Source of the DNA: Rhodococcus jostii RHA1
Lineage (GTDB): Bacteria; Actinomycetota; Actinomycetes; Mycobacteriales; Mycobacteriaceae
Length of the DNA stretch: 64,000 nt
NCBI RefSeq assembly: GCF_000014565.1
Contig: NC_008268.1
Span: 5,026,501-5,090,500, forward strand
Reading direction: 5' to 3'
Part shown: piece after piece, positions 1 to 8,078 of the stretch
Layout: every line of letters starts with the position of its first letter
How positions within the stretch are numbered: the first letter of the stretch is position 1
Program-made: the position numbers and the translations under genes
The notes under the pieces: generated by a model
Databases searched by the model: none
What the model saw: the letters and a program-made list of their open reading frames with translations, nothing else
What the model was told of the DNA's origin: nothing

Positions 1-537
1 CTCACCGCAGGTCCGCTTCGGATCGGACGGCGCACACTCGACGTGGTGCACACGCCCGGCCACACGAAGGGGCACATGGTTTTCCACGACGACGAGCAGG
101 GGGTGCTCTTCAGTGGCGACCACGTCCTGCCCACGATCACGCCGTCGATCGGCTTCGAACTCGGCGACTGGGATCTGCCGTTGGGGCGCTACCTCGAGTC
201 GCTGACCCGACTGCTCGAACGCCCCGACTCGCGACTGCTTCCGGCGCACGGAGATCCGGCACCGAGTGTGCACCTGCGCGTCGAAGAACTTCTCGCGCAT
301 CATGACCGGCGCTTCATGACCATGCACGACGCGCTGGTCTCGCTCGGGCCGGCGACCGCGATTGCCGTCGCGGACGCGGTTACGTGGACGCGTCGCGAGA
401 GGCCGTTCTCCACCCTCGACCCGTTCAATCAAATGATCGCGACCTGTGAGACCCTCGCCCACCTCGACACGTTGGTCGATCGCGGCCGGCTCACAGTCCG
501 AAGACGAGGCGACAGCGACGTGTTCTCCGTCGTCTGA
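1..537 (+). CDS. Metallo-beta-lactamase-fold hydrolase, 5' truncated by window edge
   Basis: The frame is open from base 1, so the gene begins outside the window; the ATG at 43 is internal. The visible part carries late metal-binding motifs of the metallo-beta-lactamase fold: HTPGHT, SGDHV and PAHGDP. The HxHxDH motif would lie in the missing part. About 85 residues follow the last metal motif, as in the glyoxalase II-like subgroup with an extra C-terminal helical region. The substrate cannot be told; thioesters and lactones are typical for the family. It ends 16 nt before the next gene on the same strand, so the two are probably co-transcribed. Confidence 0.85.
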   Translation, partial: LTAGPLRIGRRTLDVVHTPGHTKGHMVFHDDEQGVLFSGDHVLPTITPSIGFELGDWDLPLGRYLESLTRLLERPDSRLLPAHGDPAPSVHLRVEELLAHHDRRFMTMHDALVSLGPATAIAVADAVTWTRRERPFSTLDPFNQMIATCETLAHLDTLVDRGRLTVRRRGDSDVFSVV

Positions 538-553
538 CTGCGGAAGGATTCCC

Positions 554-1585
554 ATGCAGAGTCATGAGCTGAAACTGGCGCGCCATCCCCGGGGGAAGGT
601 CCGGCCGTCGGACTTCCACCTCGACGTGGTGACGGTTCCCGGAGAACTCGCGCCCGGCGACATTCTCGTGCGCAACTCGTGGTCGTCGATCGACCCGTCT
701 GTCAGGATGCGTCTCGGCCCCACCGGCCCCGCGGGCTACCTCCCACCGTTCCGCATCGGGGAGACGCTGAGCGGGTTGGCCGTCGGCGAGGTACTCGAGT
801 CCCGTGACCCCGGCTTCGAGAAGGGCGACACGGTTCTGCACATCAAGGGTTTTCGCGAGTTCGCGGTGGTCCGGCAGGGGAGCGAAACCTTGGCCGGGGC
901 CGGTGGCGTGACACGTCTCGACACGAGCGTGCACCCGCCGCAATCCTATCTCGGAGCGCTGGGCAGTTCCGGGCTCACGGCGTACGTGGGATTGCAGTGC
1001 ATCGGTGGACTCACGAGCGGAGACGTCGTGTGGATCTCCTCGGCCGCGGGTGCGGTCGGCAGCCTCGCCGCGCAGATCGCGAAGCTCCGAGGTCACTACG
1101 TGGTCGGCAGCACCGGTTCCGGCGAGAAGGTCACGTTCCTGCTGGACGAGGTGAAACTCGATGCCGCATTCGACTACCACAGCCCGGACCTGGCCGGAGC
1201 GCTCGCAAACGCGGCACCAGACGGCATCGACCTGTATTTCGACAACGTGGGTGGAACGCATCTCGAGGCCGCCCTGTATCACCTTCGGCCAGGCGGCCGG
1301 GTGGCCATGGCGGGAGCCGTCGCCTCCTATGACGCGGACACGGCGGCACCGAGTCCGGGCAATCTTTTTCAGATCGTGGCGAAGAACCTGACGGTGCGGG
1401 GTTTCCGGGCCGGAGCGTACGACCATCTGCTCGGCGACATGCGGGACGAGGTCGGGAGCTACCTCCGTGACGGTCGCCTCGTTGTCGAGGAGACCGTGTT
1501 CGACGGCCTCGGGTCGGCGCCGGACGCCATCGTCGCGATGCTGCACGGCCGCACCGTGGGAAAGACGCTGTGCCGCTTACGCTGA
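554..1585 (+). CDS. NADP-dependent MDR-family oxidoreductase (zinc-independent)
   Basis: This 343-residue protein belongs to the medium-chain dehydrogenase/reductase superfamily, in the zinc-free 2-alkenal/prostaglandin reductase (CurA-like) branch that reduces enone double bonds with NADPH. The N-terminal substrate domain has the SSIDPSVRMR segment typical of the branch. The Rossmann motif AAGAVGS lies around residues 160-166, followed by FDNVGG. The ATG at 554 is chosen because AAGGA sits just upstream and the protein then has the normal family length; the frame is open upstream to 446 but that part does not resemble the family. Substrate unknown; an enone fits the neighbouring redox genes. 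Confidence 0.85.
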   Translation: MQSHELKLARHPRGKVRPSDFHLDVVTVPGELAPGDILVRNSWSSIDPSVRMRLGPTGPAGYLPPFRIGETLSGLAVGEVLESRDPGFEKGDTVLHIKGFREFAVVRQGSETLAGAGGVTRLDTSVHPPQSYLGALGSSGLTAYVGLQCIGGLTSGDVVWISSAAGAVGSLAAQIAKLRGHYVVGSTGSGEKVTFLLDEVKLDAAFDYHSPDLAGALANAAPDGIDLYFDNVGGTHLEAALYHLRPGGRVAMAGAVASYDADTAAPSPGNLFQIVAKNLTVRGFRAGAYDHLLGDMRDEVGSYLRDGRLVVEETVFDGLGSAPDAIVAMLHGRTVGKTLCRLR

Positions 1586-1606
1586 TGCTCCAGCGGCTAC
1601 ACCGAA

Positions 1607-1641
1607 GAATATGGCCCCCGCATCACGCGGGGGCCATATTC
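1607..1641. terminator. Bidirectional hairpin terminator
   Basis: A perfect 15-bp stem (1607-1621 with 1627-1641) closes a 5-nt loop, ATCAC, between the convergent MDR and SDR genes. No T-run follows on either strand, as is common for high-GC actinobacterial terminators. Confidence 0.8.
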
Positions 1642-1652
1642 GTCTGTCTCGC

Positions 1653-2417
1653 TCAGGCCGCAGTCCACCCGCCGTCGGCGTAGATCTCCGAGCCGGTGAC
1701 GAAGGTGGAGTCGTCGCCCGCCAGGAAGGCAACGACGGCCGCGATCTCCTCACCCCGCCCGAGGCGACCCATCGGGGTGCCGGCCAGCATCTCGCGGTGA
1801 CGCTCGCTGCCCTCCCAGCGCTCGAGCAGTGGGGGCGTACCGATGAATCCCGGATGCAGAGAGTTGACGCGCACTCCCGCTTTCGCCCAATGCAGGGCGG
1901 CGTTCTTGGTCATCGTGCGGACTGCGCCTTTGGCGGCTGCATAGGCAACGCTGTTGCCCAGACCGCCCACCGTTCCCAGTATCGAGCACATGTTCACGAT
2001 CGAACCGCCGCCGCTCCGCTCGATCAGCGGGCCGGCATGTTTCATGCCCAGCCACGTGCCGGTCTGGCCGACCCCGATGACCCGGTCCCAGTGTGATCGG
2101 GTTTCCTCGTCGACGGTGGCGACGCTGCCGATGGCGGCGTTGTTGACCAAGGCGTGCAGCGCGCCGAACGTGCTCTCGGTTGCTGCCACGACGTCTTCCC
2201 ACTGCCTCTCGGACGAGACCTCGAGGGCGAGCGCCGCATGTCGCTCGGGCTGGGTGAGCGTATCGAGCAAGTCCTGGCAGGCTGATTTCTCGAGATCGGT
2301 GACGACGACGTGAGCGCCCTCGTCGGCGAGCCTTCGGACGATCTCGGCGCCGATACCGCCGGTCGCCCCCGTCAGCAGGACGACCTTGTCGCGCAGTCGG
2401 TCAGGGCCGACAGTCAT
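1653..2417 (-). CDS. Short-chain dehydrogenase/reductase
   Basis: A 254-residue classical SDR. The cofactor motif TGATGGIG is at residues 16-23, the NNAAIG motif follows near 90, and the catalytic YAAAK is near 155. D40 after the second strand suggests NAD(H) preference. The start is fixed by AAGGAG six bases before ATG 2417. It is the last gene of the leftward unit, 44 nt after the ABC permease gene, so it probably oxidises an alcohol or reduces a ketone of the compound that transporter imports. The substrate cannot be read from sequence. Confidence 0.87.
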   Translation of the reverse strand: MTVGPDRLRDKVVLLTGATGGIGAEIVRRLADEGAHVVVTDLEKSACQDLLDTLTQPERHAALALEVSSERQWEDVVAATESTFGALHALVNNAAIGSVATVDEETRSHWDRVIGVGQTGTWLGMKHAGPLIERSGGGSIVNMCSILGTVGGLGNSVAYAAAKGAVRTMTKNAALHWAKAGVRVNSLHPGFIGTPPLLERWEGSERHREMLAGTPMGRLGRGEEIAAVVAFLAGDDSTFVTGSEIYADGGWTAA

Positions 2418-2461
2418 CTGGACTCCTTGTCACTCGTTCGGCTCGGGCAGGTAGATCGACA

Positions 2462-4165
2462 TCAGAGGTTGCTCAATACGTTTCGGCCACCGACGAGCAT
2501 CGCGACCACGACACCGATGCTGGTCACCGCGGTCATGAGAAGAGCCATCGCGGCCACCAGCGGGTAGGAACCGTTCTCCCACAGGTCGAACAGCAGCGTA
2601 CCCATCACCTGTGTCGTGGCGGCACGGACGAGCAGTGAGGCGGCGAACTCGTGGGTCAGCAGGATGAACATCAAGGCGACGGAACTGAGCACGGTCGGCC
2701 TCATCAGCGGCAGGATCACCCGGATGTTGGTGACGAACGGGCTCGCGCCGCTCGTTGCCGACGCCTCGGCGTAGGTCTCTCCGAGCGACAGCATCGCCGT
2801 CATTTGCATCCGGGTGGAGAAGGGCACCATCAGCACGATGTAGACGAGGATGATGACAGCCTTGGTCCCGTAGAGGATCAGCGGAGGCTGGGTGTACGTG
2901 AGCAGGAACCCGACGCCGAAGATCACCGCTGGAATACCCAGGGGGAGAGCGGTGATGACGTCACCGATGGTTCCCAGCACTCTGTGTTTGCGCCCTCGCA
3001 CGAGCAGCGTGGCGGTGAGGTAACCGATCGGCACGCAGACGGCGACGGCCACCACCGAAGTGAGGAGACTCGTGTACACGGAGTCGACGATGCTCGCCGT
3101 CCGGAACAGCGCCCGGAAGTTGTCGAGTGTGAAGAGATTCCAGGACAGTGTCTCCGACCAATAGGGAGACACGGCGACGATGGCGAGTCCGATCAACGGA
3201 ACGACGAGTGCGAGCATGGCGTATGTCGAGATGCACACGGCGGCCCAGGCCGAGCGGCCGGTGTTCGGCGCGAACGCCTTTCCCCCGTGCGTGACGAAGC
3301 GTGACTGATTGCCGAGAAGCATCTTCTGCGCCAGCACGACGACGACACCGAAGATGACGAGCGGCGAACCGGCCGCGGCTGCAGCGGCGAAGTCCGCAGG
3401 CGACTCGGATACCCGTCGATACATTTCGGTGGTGAGGACCTTCACGCCGGTGTTCTGTCCCAGCAGGAGCGGCCCGGTGAACTGGCCCAAACCGAGAAGC
3501 AGCGCAATTCCACCGCCGTACACCAGGGACGGGCGAAGCAGCGGGAGAACGACCCGAAAGAACACCCCGAGCGTCGACGAACCGCTGATCTGTGCTGCCT
3601 CGAGGTGCTCGGAACTGATGTTCTGCATTCCCGCGCTGACGAAGAGGTAGACGAAGGACGTGAGTCCGAAGCCCGTGAGAATGATGATCCACGGTGTGCT
3701 GTAGACATCGATCGGTCCGGAGTCGACGTTGCTCCACCAGGGAAGCTTGCGGAGGAGTGCGTTCAGGTACCCGGGTCCGGGGGAGAGGAGAAAGGCCCAG
3801 CCGACCACATTGGCCACCGCGGGCATCACGATGGGCAGGATGGGGACGATCCTGAGAAAGCTCAGCCGGCGTGGCAGCCTGGTCGCCGCGAACGCGAGAA
3901 TCGTTCCCAGGACCATGGCGATGGCGAGTGACGAGACTGCGAGGGCGACCGTGGTCCGGATGGTCTGACCGATGTCGTATCGTCCGTACTGGGCTTGATA
4001 TCCGCGACCGCCGTCCTCGAACGCCAGCGACTGCAATCGGAAGAGCGGGAGCACGACGAGATACGCCAGAACCGCCAGCAGTGCGCCGTACCCGAGTCGG
4101 GTACGCCACACCGTACTGACGACGAACGGACGTGCGCTGCGACTCACCGCAACCGTAGCCATCAC
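2462..4165 (-). CDS. ABC importer permease, tandem double-domain (iron/AEP/thiamine type)
   Basis: Integral membrane protein of about 567 residues with two binding-protein-dependent transport domains in tandem, each with about six membrane segments, as in FbpB/ThiP-type permeases that form the whole channel in one chain. EAA-like coupling segments appear in each half (around EHLEAAQISGSS and YAEASATSGAS). It partners with the ATPase encoded just upstream. Starts overlap the ATPase stop: GTG at 4165 gives a 4-nt overlap and ATG at 4162 a 1-nt overlap, so the two are translationally coupled. The imported solute is unknown. Confidence 0.88.
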   Translation of the reverse strand: MMATVAVSRSARPFVVSTVWRTRLGYGALLAVLAYLVVLPLFRLQSLAFEDGGRGYQAQYGRYDIGQTIRTTVALAVSSLAIAMVLGTILAFAATRLPRRLSFLRIVPILPIVMPAVANVVGWAFLLSPGPGYLNALLRKLPWWSNVDSGPIDVYSTPWIIILTGFGLTSFVYLFVSAGMQNISSEHLEAAQISGSSTLGVFFRVVLPLLRPSLVYGGGIALLLGLGQFTGPLLLGQNTGVKVLTTEMYRRVSESPADFAAAAAAGSPLVIFGVVVVLAQKMLLGNQSRFVTHGGKAFAPNTGRSAWAAVCISTYAMLALVVPLIGLAIVAVSPYWSETLSWNLFTLDNFRALFRTASIVDSVYTSLLTSVVAVAVCVPIGYLTATLLVRGRKHRVLGTIGDVITALPLGIPAVIFGVGFLLTYTQPPLILYGTKAVIILVYIVLMVPFSTRMQMTAMLSLGETYAEASATSGASPFVTNIRVILPLMRPTVLSSVALMFILLTHEFAASLLVRAATTQVMGTLLFDLWENGSYPLVAAMALLMTAVTSIGVVVAMLVGGRNVLSNL

Positions 4166-5325
4166 GCCTCCGATCGGGCGGCCTGGGCGAGCACGGGAAC
4201 CTGGAGATCCACGTGACCGTCCGGATGCGGAAACACTCGCAGCTTGGTGGGCGAGAAGCTGACCACCAGGGGAGATCCGACAGTGGCGCCACGCAACCAG
4301 CGTCCGTGCAGCTCCGCATCTGCGCGGACGTACAACTGCTCGCCCCCGGCATCGACCGTTACGTCGAAATAGCGGCCTCCGTACTCCGAGGTGACGAGTT
4401 CGCCGACGAAGCCGACGTCACCCGCGCGGACCTCGTCGAGTGAATGATGAAGGGCGAGGTCCTCGGGCCGGAGTCGTCCCACAGCCGTGTCGCCGGTGAT
4501 GTAGTCGCCCTGGACGACGGCCGCGTCGAGGTCGACGGGGGCCCCCGCTCGCGTGGTCCACCCCTCGTGCCTGCGGACGAGTTCGAGCCGGTTCGCCATC
4601 CCGATGAACGCGGCGACATAGTCGGAGGAAGGGGTCTGGTAGACCCGCTCCGGGGTGTCGTACTGTTCGATCTTGCCCGCCTTCATGATGGCGAGTCGGT
4701 CACCGAGCGCAAATGCCTCGGCCTGATCGTGGGTGACGAATACGGCAGTGAAGCCCAGTCGTTGGTGTAGTTGATGAATCTGGGACCGCACCTGATCGCG
4801 CAGCCGTGCGTCGAGATTGCTCAGGGGCTCGTCGAACAGCACCAGGTCGGGTTGGGCGACCAGGCCGCGGGCCACGGCGACTCGCTGTTGCTGTCCACCA
4901 CTGAGCTGGGACGGATACCGGTCGAGCAGGGCACCGCAGTCCACCATGCCGGCCGCGGTCTCGACCTGTCCTGCGGCGATGGCGCTCTTCATCCGTCGAA
5001 CCTTCAACGGGTACCGGATGTTTTCTCGCACTGTCATGTTGGGCCACAGCGCGTAGGACTGGAAGACCATGCCGATGTTGCGCTTGTAGGCCGGAACGTT
5101 GATGCGGGTCGACGCATCGAAGACGGTGTGGTCCTTGAACGTGATCGACCCGTGCTCGGGTGTTTCGAGGCCGGCGATGCATCGTAGGGTGGTCGTCTTC
5201 CCGCAACCGCTGGGGCCGAGTAGGACGAGAAATTCACCGTCCTGAATGTCGAGGTCGAGTTGATCGACGATGGTGTTGGACCCGAAGGTCTTGGTCAGGT
5301 TGGAAACGCTGAATTGCGATGTCAC
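4162..5325 (-). CDS. ABC importer ATP-binding protein with TOBE domain
   Basis: A 387-residue ATPase of the CUT1/iron/polyamine group. Walker A GPSGCGKT is at residues 37-44, the signature LSGGQQQ near 140, then Walker B VLFDEP with the D-loop SNLD. About 140 C-terminal residues after the catalytic domain form the TOBE region typical of PotA/FbpC-like subunits. GTG at 5325 is used. The 56 nt upstream hold an operator copy (5362-5379), so although the gene follows the SDR closely it may have its own regulated promoter. It energises the permease encoded downstream. Confidence 0.9.
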   Translation of the reverse strand: MTSQFSVSNLTKTFGSNTIVDQLDLDIQDGEFLVLLGPSGCGKTTTLRCIAGLETPEHGSITFKDHTVFDASTRINVPAYKRNIGMVFQSYALWPNMTVRENIRYPLKVRRMKSAIAAGQVETAAGMVDCGALLDRYPSQLSGGQQQRVAVARGLVAQPDLVLFDEPLSNLDARLRDQVRSQIHQLHQRLGFTAVFVTHDQAEAFALGDRLAIMKAGKIEQYDTPERVYQTPSSDYVAAFIGMANRLELVRRHEGWTTRAGAPVDLDAAVVQGDYITGDTAVGRLRPEDLALHHSLDEVRAGDVGFVGELVTSEYGGRYFDVTVDAGGEQLYVRADAELHGRWLRGATVGSPLVVSFSPTKLRVFPHPDGHVDLQVPVLAQAARSEA

Positions 5326-5361
5326 CTTGGCACCTGCTTGGTTGCGAGTGGTTTGTCGGAA

Positions 5362-5379
5362 AAAAGTGAACTCAGTTCA
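5362..5379. promoter_or_regulatory. Operator copy (a) of the 18-bp palindrome
   Basis: Read on the minus strand this is TGAACTGA-GT-TCACTTTT, matching 13 of 16 defined positions of TGAACTGA-NN-TCAGTTCA. It lies between the SDR stop and the ABC ATPase start. A shorter perfect palindrome, TGAACT-C-AGTTCA (5367-5379), is nested in it. Confidence 0.55.
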
Positions 5380-5381
5380 TC

Positions 5382-6161
5382 TTATGATTGCGTCGGGCGC
5401 TTCGGAGTCCTGGCGCCCGCGGAGGTTCCGCCGTCGATCATGAGATCGGAACCCGTGATGTAACTGCTGTCCTCGCACGCGAGGAACAGGATGGCTTTCG
5501 CCACCTCGAGCGGTAGACCTCGGCGTTGCAGCGGAATGCTTTTCACATACGCGTCCATGTCGTCGTCGGCGAAGTCGGCGCCGGCGGTGATTGCCGTCTC
5601 GATGCTGCCCGGGCACACGGCGTTGACCCGGATGTTCGATTCGGCGAACTCCAACGCCGCGACTCGGGTCAGGGCGCGAACGCCGAACTTCGACGCGCCG
5701 TATGCACCGAGCTCGGCCGTCGCGAGGACGCCACGCAGCGAGGACAGGTTGACGACGGACCCGCCCGTGGTCATGGCGGCGCCTGCGGCTTGCAAACCGA
5801 GGAAAGTCCCCACGAGGTTGAGGTCGATCATGCGTCGTAGGTCGGCGAGCGACGTCTGCATGATGGACGCTTTGGATGCGGCGCCCGCGGAGTTGACGAG
5901 AACACGCATCGGATGCCCGCGATCCGCCATCTCGGTGGTGACGCGCGTCCACTGAGATTCGTCGGTGACGTCGAGGTGCCGGTAGTGCGCGCGCGCACCG
6001 ATTTTCGCCGCGACACTTTCACCCAGCTCGTCGTCGACGTCGCCGAGGTAGACCGTGGCGCCGTGGGCGTGGAAGAGTTCTGCGGTCGCGGCACCTATCC
6101 CTCGTGCGGCACCGGTGACGAGAGCGCAGGTGTCGCGCAGTCGCGCGTCGTCGGTCGTCAC
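5382..6161 (-). CDS. Short-chain dehydrogenase/reductase
   Basis: A 259-residue classical SDR with TGAARGIG at residues 16-23, NSAG, and the YGASK catalytic motif, ending with the usual DGGTSAG segment. The start is the GTG at 6161, whose GTGA overlaps the stop of the binding-protein gene by 4 nt; the longer open frame upstream is only a shadow of that gene. It sits inside an ABC transport operon, which suggests that it acts on the imported compound or its first product. Substrate unknown. Confidence 0.87.
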   Translation of the reverse strand: MTTDDARLRDTCALVTGAARGIGAATAELFHAHGATVYLGDVDDELGESVAAKIGARAHYRHLDVTDESQWTRVTTEMADRGHPMRVLVNSAGAASKASIMQTSLADLRRMIDLNLVGTFLGLQAAGAAMTTGGSVVNLSSLRGVLATAELGAYGASKFGVRALTRVAALEFAESNIRVNAVCPGSIETAITAGADFADDDMDAYVKSIPLQRRGLPLEVAKAILFLACEDSSYITGSDLMIDGGTSAGARTPKRPTQS

Positions 6162-7195
6162 TGGATGAATCTCTTTTCCCAATCGGACTGGTATTCGGTG
6201 AGCGATTCGGGTGTCAGGTCGGACGGGTTGGGCAGCGCGATGTCCTGGGCCTGTGCGACGCTTCCTTCGATGCCGGGGAGTGCGCTCGCGTAACCGAGTG
6301 ACAACGCCTTCTGGCCGGCGGGGGTGACCATGAAGTTCGCCAGCACCTGTGCGGCATTCGGGTGCGGCGCCGCGGACAGTGCGTGCGTGAACCACGGGGT
6401 TCCCCACGGGGGCGAGGGCAGTGCCCAGTCCACCGGTGCTCCCGATTCCTTTTCTCGCACCAGCGGTTGCACCACAGGGGTTGCGACGATCTCGCCCGAG
6501 GTCAAGGCCTGCGCGATCCCCAGTGAACTCGGGTAGATTCGCGGCTTCAGCTCCGCGAGCTTCTGGAGATAGTCGGCGCCGAAGTTTTTCTCGAAGAATC
6601 GGTAGAAGTCGACGTACGAGGCGATGCCGGACGGGTTGACGATTCCGATCTTGCCCTTCAACGCCGGGTCGAGGAGGTCTGCCGGCTTCTGCAGACCTCC
6701 CGGAAGTGCTGTCGTGTTCCAGCCGAGAGCGAACACCGCCGCGCTGGTCAGGAAGAACTTGTCGGAAATGATGCTCTTCTGCGGTTGGTACTCCGGCGCA
6801 TCGAATGCCGGGCCGACGAGATCGGTCGAGTAGGTGCCCGACGCGGCGGCAGTCTCGATCCAGGCGGCGTCGGTCATCATGTGCACATCGGCCGTACCCC
6901 GCTTCGTCTGATTCTCGACCTCGACCTTCGGGTTGATGTCGGCGTCGGTGCCCCGGACGTATTCGAGGGAGATCTCGGGATACTCCTGCTCGAACGCCAC
7001 TTTGAGAGCTTCGAGATTGGCGGGGTTCTGGCTCGAGTACAGCAGGACACTGCCTTCGCCCTTGGCTGCGGCGACGACGTCGTCCCACGTGCCGGACACG
7101 GGACCGGTGGAACCGGAACCGCCGGATCCACAAGCGGCGGAGGCGAAAGCGGTGACCACTGCGACGGCCATCAGCTTTATCGGCATACTTCTCAT
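6158..7195 (-). CDS. ABC transporter solute-binding lipoprotein (iron/AEP-type family)
   Basis: A 345-residue lipoprotein. The signal peptide ends in ASAAC with the lipidated Cys at position 22, followed by a Gly/Ser-rich linker, so it should be tethered outside the membrane. The body (LLYSSQNP, LYLT-like hinge, IGIVNPSG) matches extracellular solute-binding family 1 proteins linked to FbpB-type permeases. Family members bind iron, phosphonates, thiamine or organic acids, so the ligand is open. ATG 7195 is chosen at the signal peptide. An inverted repeat GGTTCG-N7-CGAACC (7219-7237) lies in the 79-nt gap before it. Confidence 0.87.
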   Translation of the reverse strand: MRSMPIKLMAVAVVTAFASAACGSGGSGSTGPVSGTWDDVVAAAKGEGSVLLYSSQNPANLEALKVAFEQEYPEISLEYVRGTDADINPKVEVENQTKRGTADVHMMTDAAWIETAAASGTYSTDLVGPAFDAPEYQPQKSIISDKFFLTSAAVFALGWNTTALPGGLQKPADLLDPALKGKIGIVNPSGIASYVDFYRFFEKNFGADYLQKLAELKPRIYPSSLGIAQALTSGEIVATPVVQPLVREKESGAPVDWALPSPPWGTPWFTHALSAAPHPNAAQVLANFMVTPAGQKALSLGYASALPGIEGSVAQAQDIALPNPSDLTPESLTEYQSDWEKRFIQ

Positions 7196-7274
7196 GGCAT
7201 GAAAGCCCTTCCGGTATCGGTTCGACGAATGCGAACCCGTGTGTTCGGTGACGGATGGAGGAGTCGGATGAGGC

Positions 7275-7970
7275 CTACGGCGCGACACCGTTGAGCAGCG
7301 CGGCAACGCGATCGGGAATCGTGACCATGGCCATGTGGCCGGATTCGAGGAATTTGGTGTCGCCGCCGACGAGGGCGGCCGATCTTTCCTGGAGTTCGGG
7401 CGGATAGCAGGTGTCCTTGGTCAAACGTACGTATGTACGGGGTATATCGGTGCGGAGACCGGACAGGTCGACGGACTCCGTGAGTAGCGCGCCGCAATCG
7501 TCGACCAACCGGTCGATCATCCAGTCGGTCTGTTCCGCGTCCATGTCGTTGCAGAGCATCGCGGCGGCGTCCATCGGATCCTGGCGGTACACACCACCTT
7601 CTATCGAGGCTTCCACCGCGGCGCGGACGCCCGGGTCGATCTGGTCGATCACTCGCGTCCCGTCGGGCGGGACGACGGCGGACAGGAAGACGACGTGCCG
7701 TAGTCGGTGTGCGAGTGCCTGCATGACCCGAGGGGCCGTCACTCCCGCGAAAGAGTGTGCGACGAGGACTATGTCCTCGAGGTTCGCCGCCTCCACATCG
7801 TCGATGACGGCGGCGGCACAGTCGTCGAGGGTGACGGACCGCGGGTCGACTGAGCGCCGTTGTCCCCGTCCCGGGAGATCGACTGCGAGAGTGTCACCTT
7901 CGAGTAAGGGGAGGAGGGGCGCCCAGCACGAGGCGCCCATTCCTGCGCCATGGACGAGAACGAACGACAT
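7275..7970 (-). CDS. Alpha/beta-fold hydrolase (esterase-like)
   Basis: A 231-residue protein of the compact plant-esterase-like alpha/beta hydrolase group. LVHGAGMGASCW provides the oxyanion-hole region, AHSFAG carries the nucleophilic Ser, and SGHMAM near the C-terminus carries the catalytic His. No signal peptide is present, so it is cytoplasmic. ATG 7970 fits the family N-terminus. It heads the leftward unit and is divergent from the flavin oxidoreductase gene, with operator copies on both sides of the shared promoter region. It may hydrolyse an ester or amide of the imported substrate. Confidence 0.85.
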   Translation of the reverse strand: MSFVLVHGAGMGASCWAPLLPLLEGDTLAVDLPGRGQRRSVDPRSVTLDDCAAAVIDDVEAANLEDIVLVAHSFAGVTAPRVMQALAHRLRHVVFLSAVVPPDGTRVIDQIDPGVRAAVEASIEGGVYRQDPMDAAAMLCNDMDAEQTDWMIDRLVDDCGALLTESVDLSGLRTDIPRTYVRLTKDTCYPPELQERSAALVGGDTKFLESGHMAMVTIPDRVAALLNGVAP

Positions 7971-7986
7971 GTTGCTCCTCGCTAAT

Positions 7987-8004
7987 TGAACTGATATCAG
8001 TTTG
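7987..8004. promoter_or_regulatory. Operator copy (b)
   Basis: TGAACTGA-TA-TCAGTTTG matches 14 of 16 defined positions; the core AACTGATATCAGTT is a perfect 14-bp palindrome. It is 16 nt upstream of the alpha/beta-hydrolase start codon, where bound protein would block transcription. Confidence 0.65.
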
Positions 8005-8022
8005 AATCTAAGGAAATCGTCC

Positions 8023-8038
8023 TGTGATGTCAATCACC
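8023..8038. promoter_or_regulatory. CRP/GlxR-like site
   Basis: TGTGA-TGTCAA-TCACC matches TGTGA-N6-TCACA at 9 of 10 positions. It lies between operator copies b and c in the divergent promoter region, consistent with global carbon control on top of specific repression. Binding is inferred. Confidence 0.45.
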
Positions 8039-8046
8039 TGATAATG

Positions 8047-8064
8047 TGAAGTGAATCCAGTTCA
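8047..8064. promoter_or_regulatory. Operator copy (c)
   Basis: On the minus strand TGAACTGG-AT-TCACTTCA matches 14 of 16 defined positions. It sits directly before the AGGAGG ribosome-binding site (8068-8073) of the flavin oxidoreductase gene. Confidence 0.6.
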
Positions 8065-8078
8065 CTTAGGAGGTCCGT

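Noticed and set aside
491..1546. A 351-codon minus-strand frame opposite the MDR gene
   Set aside because: Antisense shadow with no domain; the MDR gene has a ribosome-binding site and motifs.
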